Source: Hemerocallis citrina
Lineage: Eukaryota > Streptophyta > Magnoliopsida > Asparagales > Asphodelaceae
Direction of reading: 5' to 3'
DNA length: 64,000 nt
Assembly: GCA_017893485.1 (NCBI GenBank)
Contig: CM030358.1
Location: 144,846,393 to 144,910,392 of the forward strand
Within the stretch, counting starts at the first letter, position 1, and every line of letters starts with the position of its first letter. Below are positions 45,371 through 55,900 of the stretch, piece after piece. Made by a program: the position numbers and the translations under genes. The notes under the pieces are model-generated. The model did no database searches. It saw nothing but the letters and a program-made list of their open reading frames with translations, and was not told where the DNA came from.

Positions 45371-47950
45371 CTTTAGTAATCATGTCTTAAACTTATATAA
45401 TTTCTTCTTTCAACTTAATCACAAGTAATCATAGTCTCATCATTATTCATTATCTAGTCATCCGTTCACATTCTTTATAAGCAAAGGAATAATTTCTTTT
45501 AAGAACACAATTTTATCACATGAGATTTCATAATAAAATCAAGCCATTATAATGTCTCACTTTACTTAGAATATTCTTCGAACAAATAAGAGTAAAATTC
45601 TCTTCAAGAAAATCACTTCACAAAAGTAATACTTTACATTTCTTCTTAAAACATATAAACCTTGTAGTAAATATGAAGACTACATTATACAATGCACAAG
45701 TAGCCGAACAACTAGTTTGCTACAGTTTGCTTGGGTACATAGGCCAAATATTTTCGAAAGTGGACCAGTTGTGGACTAACTTTGGTAAATATTTTCAAAA
45801 GTGGACCAGTCGGGTAAATATTTTTCACGGTGGATCAGTTTCGGAAATTATTTTCTTTTTACCCTTTTCATTATCCCTTCCATTATCCCCCCGTGCACGT
45901 GTGCACGTGTATGATACTAGTTATTATAATCATATACATGCTTATAATATAATATTCCTGAAGGTATCAATTGGTTTGAAATAATGTATATGTACCCATA
46001 TGTTAAAATAATTATGAACCATATTGCAAAGTACTAAATAAACATGAACATCCCGGAATTTAAACTAAATTATTGCATATCGTAAATGATGTACCATGTT
46101 TAATATAATTATAATATTAGCCCTTATGCTAATAAATTTATTAAAAACATTTGTTATGGATAATTATTACCAATACAATAATTCTTTCCAAAATTCTATA
46201 TGAACTTTCACAAAACTAATTTATAATTTCTAGCATGGTATTTCTACAACTAGAAAGTAAGAAACCATCCACTTTACTAAAAGAAAAATTTCTTTTTAAC
46301 CATAATGAAATCTCTTCCAATAATCTCATAATTACTAGTTTCTACATTTGCACATTAACAAGCTAATGAAAGTTTCTCCTTACTTTTTGTTCTCATTTCT
46401 ATGACAATGTTTTGTTTCTTAATCAACAATAATATTTCTACAATTTAACATACACAAAAGCATGAATTTATTTTCTAATTATCATATTAAACTTATACTA
46501 TTCATTAAATAGCATGCTAATGTATAATAAATAATCAATCAATTCCTTTTTCTCATTAATCCCTAACATGATTTAATTTATTAATCATACATGAACTACT
46601 TATCATTCTCAACTCATACCATAGCATAAATCATCTAAGAAATTCCATACTACTCATTATTTATTACTTAGCATGCATTATTCTAAATTAGAAAGTATGG
46701 GGTCACCCACTAACACAATGTTAATCTATTTGTCAACATAGCATGATTCACTATTAATCTCACCACAATCATGGTATAGTTATTTTATTTTATCAAAACT
46801 ACTCATTCACTTTTATTAGCATGTACATTCTAAAAAAATTTTAGAAAGTAGGAGAACACCCACCTTATTGAAGCTTGAACAATTGAAGGGAAGGATAGGA
46901 CACTTCTTCTAGCTTCAAGACAAACTCCTACCAATAGCTCCTCCTCCTAGCAAAGCTCCCTTTTCCTAGCAATGGCTTCCTCTAGCAATTCCTCTAAGCA
47001 AAAGGACCCTCACTCTCTTTCTTTTCTTTCTTTCCTTTCTTTCTTTTGATAGTGTTTTTGGTGCAAGATAAAGGTAGGAAATGAGGCTCTATTTATAGGA
47101 TTTTGGGAGGGTCTAAAGTGCAAAAATTCCACCCTAATAACTCTTCAAATTTATTCATGCAACCTTACATTTTCCTAACTCCTAAAACTCCCATCTCTTC
47201 ATCTCCCCACTCTCCACTAACTCAACCTACCAACTCTTCTCCCCCCTTGCCCAAAAAATGGTCCAAATACATTTGTGTATGCATGCACACATGCATAAAC
47301 AAATATGAACACATTTCTATAACTCTAAATGTGTACTAATATGTGTAACTTGTCATGTATTAGTACATGTTTAACTAAAAATGTGATTTTAATAGTGGGC
47401 TTGCTACATGGGCTCATTACTAATTAATTTATTTAATTATCTAGTGGGCTTGCTACATGGGCTCATTACTAATTAATTTATTTAATTATCTAGTGGGCTT
47501 CTCTCCTAATGGCCTACATTTTAGTTTATAGGCCCATGGATCAAAAGAAAGGCTAAATAAAACCATTGCATGCCAAAATAGAAAAATGAGAGTAGCAAAA
47601 TGAGAATAAAAATTTGCACGTGCACCATACGTGCAGAAAATTGAAAAATGCATTTTAATCAAAACAAGGGGAAAATAAATTTTCGTTTTATAAAATAGAT
47701 TTAAATACATAAAAATAAATAATTTAAACCTATAGGAAATATTATACGTAGTGGTGGAAACACGTGCATCAAAACACGTAAAAAGTACGTAAATCCCAGG
47801 GATTGAAATATTATATTTTAGTTGATTGAAATCAATACGGAAAATGTATAAATAGTATGAATCCAAAATATGTAGTGAAACACATTACAAAATATACGTG
47901 CGTAACACCCAGGGGCAAAATTGTAATTTCCAATTTTGCGGGGTGTTACA
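45371..47950 (-). repeat. Solo LTR related to the LARD, second piece
   Basis: Ends GCGGGGTGTTACA like the LARD LTR. It has ACGT cores near 47610-47910 and a perfect tandem duplication at 47393-47490. Together with 35045-36125 it is about 3.66 kb. No internal region is attached, so it is a solo LTR left by recombination. Confidence 0.8.
47393..47490. repeat. Perfect 2 x 49-bp tandem duplication
   Basis: TAGTGGGCTTGCTACATGGG... starts at 47393 and again at 47442, and a third copy starts at 47491 before diverging. The unit ends in ATTTATTTAATTATC. Confidence 0.9.
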
Positions 47951-47990
47951 GACTTTGCTAGTGAAGTAAGGTTGGATTGCTTTTTTTGTT

Positions 47991-48009
47991 TCCCACAAAC
48001 GGCGCCAAT
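47991..48009 (-). promoter_or_regulatory. Primer binding site of the old Tat element
   Basis: Minus strand: ATTGGCGCCGTTTGTGGGA beside the right LTR. Only about 40 bp of leader remain before the solo-LTR insertion. Confidence 0.75.
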
Positions 48010-48010
48010 C

Positions 48011-48619
48011 TGTTGCTGCTGATTTTGGTGTGGGTGCAAATATATGTATTTGTGGATTCCTTTGGAAACAATAAAGGCAAACCTGTCGACTTTCACCGGC
48101 ATTTGACTATTCCTTATCGCTGCCGTTGACTTGCAAAAAGTTCGATACACTGGAATGAATCCCGGCGACGAACCCTCCGACGCTCAAGTCAGTAATAAGA
48201 AAGATTATGAAAAAACGCTTTAGTGGAAAAGTATTGATTACCTTTTTTATGGTGAGGGGAGAGGAGTATTTATAGTCGCCTTTAGAGACAGTTTAGAGAT
48301 AATCATTTATCCTTATGTCCCGTGTTTTTGGATAAGATGTAGAGTTTAAATCGTTCCATGATAAGAGATTTGGTTTAAACCGTCTCTTAGAGATAATCAT
48401 GAATTTGAATTACTCTTTAAATGGCCTGGTCTGGTTTGTAATGGGTTGTCACCCTGACCCAGCACGACAGATCCGTTTGTGGGTTATTGGGCTTTGAAGA
48501 AAGATCTAGTTCCCAATTCGGACCCATTTGTAGGTGAAATTACCGTTTTATCCCTGAGAGCTTTAAGATTCGTGTCCGATTTGAACAGTCCCGATTTAAT
48601 CCTATTTTTAGCCATATCA
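48011..48619 (-). repeat. 5' LTR of the old Tat element (right copy)
   Basis: 609 bp, TGTTGCTGCTG...CCATATCA. Minus-strand TATAAATA at 48267-48274 and the conserved block at 48158-48194. Differences from the left copy are visible every few bases in places. Confidence 0.88.
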
Positions 48620-48624
48620 ATCAA

Positions 48625-49169
48625 TTTATTTTTGTAACTGAGGTCGCTATTCGGAATAGCGATCGTAATTGTACAAAGGTCGCTATTCAAAATAGAGGCC
48701 TTTATTGTACTGAGGTCGCTATTCCGAATAGATGTCTTAGTTTGTGACTATTTTGCAAATTTTTACAAATAACAAGGAGATTGAGTTTTATACTGAGGTT
48801 GCTATTGCAAATAATGATTGAAATATACTAAGGTCGCTATTCCCAATAGTGACATCAGTTTTATTTTAATTTTTTCTAAGAGAGCAAAAGCTCTCTAGAA
48901 ATTGTTAAGTGTCTCAATACATTCATTTGAGATTAGCGACCTCATTTATATTAAGGTCGCTAGTGGGAATATCAACATCAAACAAAAAATCTAAATATTT
49001 CAAAACATAGGTTGCTATTTTTATTAGTGACTATCAAAACGAAGATGTCGCTAATGAGAATAGCGGCCGCTGCTGACATGACACAAAGTAACCCATAAAC
49101 GCTAATAGTTTTGAAACTGCGCCATAATCGTAAATATTTCAAAAAGTGGTCTATTACGGCAAAAAATTC
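48625..49169. mobile_element. Right part of the Mutator-like foldback element
   Basis: Contains an interior with five imperfect GGTCGCTATTC units (48645-48860) and the right TIR (48872-49169), the reverse complement of 6923-7230. It ends GGCAAAAAATTC and is followed by CTTCTAAAA. No transposase. Confidence 0.75.
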
Positions 49170-49178
49170 CTTCTAAAA

Positions 49179-49513
49179 CTTTTGTAGGTTTCTTTCACCC
49201 ACAAATTACGAAACGGACCAAATTCAACTCTTATGAAGGCCCATACTCGGCCCGGTCTACCGGTTTCCCAGGTCAACTGTCAGTTGTCACTTGCCATATA
49301 AACACACGTGCCACGCACGCTCCCCAAATGGATTAGTTCGAGCCCCCACGTGCCTCCCTTCTTCCCCTGTGAGCGACCCTATCCCCTTTAACCAGGAAAA
49401 TTAATAAAATTAAAAAATAAATAAAGCGTCGTAAAAATCAACAGAAAACAAAAACGGAAATCCAACCTAGTTCCTAATTGCGAAGACCAATAACCAATCA
49501 AGAAATCAAGATC
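49179..49513 (+). promoter_or_regulatory. CLPX proximal promoter and 5' UTR
   Basis: TATAAA at 49297-49302 with CACGTG-like cores nearby (CACACGTGCC, CCCACGTGCC). The predicted leader is about 180 nt, A-rich before the ATG. The promoter is only about 120 bp from the edge of the TE nest. Confidence 0.6.
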
Positions 49514-52500
49514 ATGTCCGCCGCCGTACGATCACGTGCTTTCCGCCTCGCCGCCGCCGAATCCACCTTCATCTTCTCCAACTCTAACAAATTCATCCAC
49601 GCTGGCCGCCTGTTCGGCCGCCATCACTGCAGGCGCGAATCCCAAAGCATTCGCGTTGCCCACCACTTGGTATCACTTCAAGGCGATCTCGCCGGCCGCG
49701 CCTCCTCCTCCTCTTCCGGCGGCTGCTCCGGAGAGCCGCCGGAGATATGGCAGCAGCCGGGTGGAGATTCGGGGATTAATGTGATTAGGGTTAGGGTTGG
49801 AGGTGGAGGAGGTGGTGGTGGTGGGGCCAAGGAGGACGGTTGTGGGTGTTGGGGCGGGTCGAATTTGGGGAAGGAGTTTCCGACGCCTAAGGAGATTGTT
49901 AAGGGTCTGGATAAGTTCGTTATCGGTCAAGAGCGCGCCAAGAAGGTAACGTTTTTGTTGATTGTTGATTAAGTACTTATTGTGCTAATGAGTGTGGAGT
50001 CGGGTTGAAACATGGACATGATATGACATGACATAACATGCTGAAACGGAGAATTTTGAAGGAAAATGCCAAGGGTGCTATTTATTTATTTATTTATTTA
50101 TTAATGTTTTGGTACTACTAGACTCAGTTGTTTAGTGCTTCGGTACTACTAGACCCACACCTATGTGAAATATTGCTAAGTACCAAAGTACTAAAAAAAA
50201 GTTGTACAATTAGCACTACTTTTTGGAAAACTACACTGAAATAGCTAGTGTGAGGAGGATTCTGACATGAGTGTGTAACATGTGCTTGACATGGCATGGG
50301 TAATAGATAGAAGTGTGTGTGCTTCGTAAAATTATACAACTTGGGTAATTTATACTGATATCTACAAATCTTTGTATGTGGACATGAGCTTGTAATTCAG
50401 CTTAGTTTGCATGTTCACTTCACTATACAAAAACTAATTGTTCGATTAGCCACCCTGTTTAACCAGAAATGGTGTTTCGTAAGCTACAAGATAAAGCAAC
50501 AAATATCATTTGGAAGGAAAATGGCCAATAGGGCATAGTACATTAATTGTTTAAACTTTTTTTTCGCCGACTGGTAAATCTTACTGTAAGAGGTGTCAGT
50601 TGGTTTATATCATTTGCTAACCAGGTATGCTTTACCGAGTCACCTCTGTATTGTTTAAGTACTAATGAGGTTAACTTTGATGAGAGGTTGCATCATAAGA
50701 AAAGAATGGGGAAAAATGGAATATAGTTTTTGTGTATCTATTTTATAAGGTGGTTATTTGAAGCAAAACCATTATAGATAATTCAGTGCTTTGAAGACTC
50801 GCCAAATAATTGTACTTTATATGTATCTGGTTTATAGTGAGAACTCTGCTGCTTCCATTCATAATACTGAAATCTATCTGAATTGGTTCATAGATGCTGG
50901 ACAACATGACTTTGTGATCTTGGGTGGGGATGGCATCCGGGTCGGGTCAGCCCGCGACCCGTCCGCGCCTCGCCCAATTCGATCCGACCCGTCTTTGCCC
51001 GGTTTGGGTTCGGGTCGGACCCGTTATCCCAATCGGGTTAACCCGGGTCGGAAAAATTCCAATACCAACCCGCTCAACCCGGTCCGTCAACCCGCAAACC
51101 CGTCCGAATCCGACCTGTGACCCGCAGGTTTGTGGATTCGACCCATTTGATTTTTTTTTGTGATTTTTTAAAATATTTTTTGTGTGTGCCAAATATATGT
51201 ATATATATGTATACATATATTGAAAAATATATGTATATATATAGGTATATATGCATATAGATGTACTCTAAAATTTATAAAAATTTTAGAAAAATGAGTG
51301 TGGACATCAAAATTAATTGATTACTACCAACTACTCAATTAGACAACCCCCACCCTAGCTATTTATAGCCAACTCCACATTCTCACATCTCTCATTTCAC
51401 CAATGTGGGACTCAAAAATTTTCAAAGTTTAAAATCCAAATATATTTAATCCCACATTGGTGAGATGAGAGAAGTGAGAAGATAGAGTTGGCTATAAATA
51501 GCTAGGGTGGGGTGGGCTAATAGTGGGCTATAAATAGCTAGTGAGCAATTAATTTTGTTGTTCACACCCATTTAATATAAAATGTACAAATTTTTATTTT
51601 TTGAAGTTTAAAAAATATATATATATATATATATATATTTTAAATAGCCGGGCCAACTTGCGATCCGACCCGACCCGGGTTGGACCCGAATGGGTTCACG
51701 GGTTGGGCGGGTCGACATTTTGCAAATCCAACAAGGCCTGGTTAAATTTGGACCCGACCCGATCTCGCTCTACTCGGGTTCCAACCCAAATGGGTTCGAC
51801 CCGGCCCGGTCGACCCGTTTGCCAACCCTAATCTAGGGGCAAATCATGTCTGCAAAAATTGGTATGTAGTTTGAGTTTAATTAGGGATAAGGTGCCATAG
51901 GTTTGGGAAGAACCAAGATAAGAAGAAAAAGGAAATAGTCGATATGAATAAATTTCTCTATTTTCAAATTTGTCAGAGATTGATGATTAAGATCAGTCCT
52001 GCCTCTGGTAATTAATATGTAGTGACATATGCTGTGCCTGTGATCTTATATATTCAGAATGTCTGTTAAATATATAGCTAGTATCATCGATATAGATCGC
52101 GAACTGCAATCTTGATAGTTGTTTGAATAGTCAAGGGAATATGTTCTTTTGAAGTCCAAAATGTGTATGTTTATGATGTCAGATATTAATGGATATTATG
52201 TTCAAATATTAATGGATATTATGTATTTATATTTTCTAAGTAGTAAGAGGTTTAGATACTGTCAGTTCCAACATGGATTGGGGCCGTGAACAGTTTAACT
52301 TGCCACTCTCTCCGGAATTGGATCTCCTTATGAATTTAAGTCCAACACCCTTACACGGATACTCTGTCTTTATTAGGGATAGCTGTCTTTCATTGAATAG
52401 CAAGAACTGAACCGTAGTATTTAAAGGTATATCTAGATCAAGCTCCAAACCTAAAGAAGACTGATTATAGGGCAATGACTAACTCTGCCTGCTAGGTGAC

Positions 52501-52929
52501 TTGGATCAGCCCATGTCGATGTCCCCCTTAAACGAAAAGGACAACAAAAGTGATACGTTTTTCAGATGATATTGACATATAGTTGAGTGGAATTATTGTT
52601 GGATAGATGCTAATGAATATGGATTTGTACTTCTTTTGGGGTATCTCAATGCTGATGCTTCTGTAATCTTGGATATAAGATGTTTCTGTATTGCTTGGAG
52701 AGACTGAATTTTCCTGGTCAAGTAACAAAATTGAAACATAAAATAAGACTAAGCCTAGGCATTCCTTTTTCTATTATATTTTTCAATATTTAAATATATA
52801 TCTCCTGCTAACTTCTTGCAGTTGACTACATGCAGGTTCTCTCTGTTGCAGTATACAATCATTACAAGAGGATTTATCATGATCCCTTGATCAAGTGAGT
52901 TAATTAGCTTCTCATATCTTATGATGTTG

Positions 52930-52963
<34 letters not shown>

Positions 52964-55900
52964 TCTGGAAGTTATATTACAGAATCCCTGCTTTAAGTCT
53001 GCTGTCCTATATGGGAATTTCGCACACGATTCTAACATTATGTGAAATACATGCTACTAAAACTTAGGTCTCCAGGAGTTTCAAATAATGGTGATGCTAA
53101 TGTAAATGATACTGATGGAGTGGAGCTTGAAAAAAGCAATATTCTATTGATGGGCCCAACAGGCTCAGGTATCTACTATTACTTCATTATATTTCTTACC
53201 ATAGGTTGTTTTTTTTTGTGGTATTTACTTTTGTCTGTATTACCCGACTTATGAATGCACTCATGCAGACTTGCCAATCACTTTCCAATCATTGAGGCTG
53301 GATATATTTTATATATTTTAAGGAATTCTAATGTAACGACCCAATTTTTAGGTGTCTATAGTTTTCCTGATTAATATATGCAGCGGTTGGTTCAGAACTA
53401 TTACAAAAGGTAAATTTTAGGAAACCTACCCCATGTTTTATGAGTTTGCAGAAATCCCATCCCATGTTTTTGTGTGTGTGCAGTTTTTCCTATCTATTTG
53501 GCAAACTATGTTGCAGATCACTCACCTCCGCCATTGTGCCCCTAATTTTATATTTTCTTACCATTTTACCCCTACAGTTAGTGATTAATCATAGATATTC
53601 CCTCTCTATTACATAATATCTATCACTAATACAGTTAATATTTGGGTAAATCCTTTGATTAGGGTTAGATTCGTAACACCCCGTACTTAAGAGGGTATAT
53701 ATATAATATTATATGTAAGAATATATATAATAATAATAATAATATATATATATATATATATATATTATAAATAAATATAAGAGATGGTTGTTGGTTGTTG
53801 GCCCATAAAGAGATCCTATAGGACTATGATCAAAGGGATTGATGATGAGAGGCCTATAGGATGTTCTATGGGGCTTAGCATGCATTTATTGAATAAATGG
53901 AAGAATGCATGCATGCTTTGGTGTTGACGTGGGTTTGACTTGGGAATCAAGTCCCATATCGGAAATCAAGTGAGGAAAGTAAGTGTGTATATAGAATAAG
54001 CCAAATGATAAGGGGGTACCCAACGGTTAACCACCTTTTTGATGGCCGTTTGTGGTGTAGTTGTTAGGATTTTATTTGTTCGCGTATTGTGCGCACGTGT
54101 AGTCGCGTGCGCAGCTGAGCCGGGCTCGGGGCATTACAAGATTAATCCTTTAATTAGGGTTAGAATAATTAGGGTCATATTAATTTTTTAAATAGGGTCA
54201 GAATAATTAAGGTTAAGGTTAGATCAATTCTTTAATTAGGGTTAGATTAATCCTATAATAGTTAGAGGCAATTTAGGAAAAAACCAACCCCGAAGGCTAC
54301 AGAAATGGTCACGTGACTACCTGCAGTCACATGAGGAGTTTTTTAAGCGGAGGTGGGCGATCCGCAACATAGTTTGTCAAATAGGTAGATAAACTGCAAA
54401 AAAAAAAAAAAAACCATGGGGTGGGTTACCTGCAAACTCATGAAACCTGGGGTGGGTTTACTGAAATTTACCCTATTACAAAATAGCTTAGAGCATCCAC
54501 AACGGTTTTATATTTTGCCATTTTTGCCATTTTTTGGCAAAAAAAGCCCCACATCGGTTTGCTATTTTGCCATTTTTTGAGAAATTTGCTACAATATCTT
54601 CTCATATTTGAGAAACAATTTGTCCATTCTCAAAAGATAGAGGACGAAACATGTTGTATCATCCCTCTCTATATATATTTTTTTACATTTGATCGGATGA
54701 TACAAGTTGTATCGTCTAAGAATATTTTAATAATTTTTTTTAATTATTGGACGGAACATATTCCGTCCCAAAAAAAAAAATCGAAAACATGCATCGGACG
54801 GGTCTCGTCCAAGCTCCAAAATGTGGCAAACGGGACAACATGTCCCTCAATTTCAATTGTCGCTTTCAAATGGTTTAAGGGTTAATTTAAGAGCCTAATC
54901 ACTCACTTTAAGTAATTTAATCATGGTTTAATATTATTTTAATCACTAATTAATTAACTAATGACTATTTAATAACTAACCCTATTTTAATTTTCCTAAA
55001 AATTACAACAATATCTATCGGACGGAACAACATGTTCCGTTTGATAATTTTTTTTAAAACTTTCTAAAAAATTGGCAAATGACCACCACAAAGAACACCT
55101 TATTTGCCATTTGCCATTTTACCATTTTGCCAAAAAATAGCAACAACCGTTGTGGATGCTCTTAGAATCTGTAATACTTGTTAAAGCTAATTTTAAATAT
55201 AACTAAGAACAAAAAGTAGCAAGCCTTGATTAATTTGTTCCTTAAGAACAAAATGCAACAAAAAGTAGCAAATTCATAACATTTTTGGACTTCTCTTCTA
55301 ATTTTAAATTTTTTATGTTGGGAAATGGGTTTTCATGAAGGGCTTTTGATATCAAGCCCTTTTTTATAAAGAGTTTCTATTTGGTCAATTGCCGAAGGAG
55401 CTTGGATTTGATGATTGGTTATGTGACAGATAATCAAAGCATTGTGCCACCAAGATTGTATTTATTTGCATGCGGGTCTGGACAAGTCTCCACATATTGT
55501 GATTTAGGTCATTCCTAGTTTCTGCTTCTAGTGAGCTGGGAGGGTTGCAGGCTTATAAAGCATTGCTATTATCTAAAGTGTTAACTAAAGACAATGTTTT
55601 ATTTGTCAACAGAAAACTGCACAGAAGTTGATGTTGTATATTATGAAATATGAAATTTAAACACTAGGAGGTTACTGAGAATTTGCAGTTATAGCTAATG
55701 ATAGGCTGCTTACTCTTTGTTGGATTTAATTGAGACTTTTGAGAGCTGTTGCTATTAGCAGATCCTTACTTTGATAAAATCGGTGAGAATATCAGCTTGA
55801 TATCAAAATTTTCATGGATTTATTGTCTGATATCTGATACTTGATTTCTCTTATAATGGTTTCTAGAAATAGGATAAGGTCAAGAGAATGCAAAGATATC

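Larger units (their letters stand above)
7244..48619 (-). mobile_element. Old Tat-like Ty3/gypsy element carrying three nested insertions
   Basis: LTRs at 7244-7586 plus 18801-19066 (left, split) and 48011-48619 (right); both add up to 609 bp. The 5-bp target duplication is ATCAA (7239-7243 and 48620-48624). The PBS at 47991-48009 sits beside the right LTR and the polypurine tract at 19067-19085 beside the left LTR, so it runs on the minus strand. Its own sequence is about 6.7 kb; the rest of the span is the Tekay element, the LARD and the solo LTR. It retains a decayed gag and three tandem arrays but no RT or integrase. The LTRs differ at many positions, far more than in the nested elements, so it is the oldest layer. 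Confidence 0.85.
49946..52835 (+). other. CLPX intron 1
   Basis: 2890 bp, GTAACG...CATGCAG. It contains a TTTA repeat (about 50079-50102) and the hAT-like insertion at 50925-51830; the rest is unassigned. Confidence 0.75.

Noticed and set aside
35045..47950. A second complete LARD
   Set aside because: Only one LTR is present between the GACTT duplications; the intervening 9.2 kb is the young Tat element with its own duplication, so it is a solo LTR.
49478..49513. Extended CLPX start upstream of ATG 49514
   Set aside because: The extension begins at TTG; the first in-frame ATG is 49514 and gives a typical targeting sequence.
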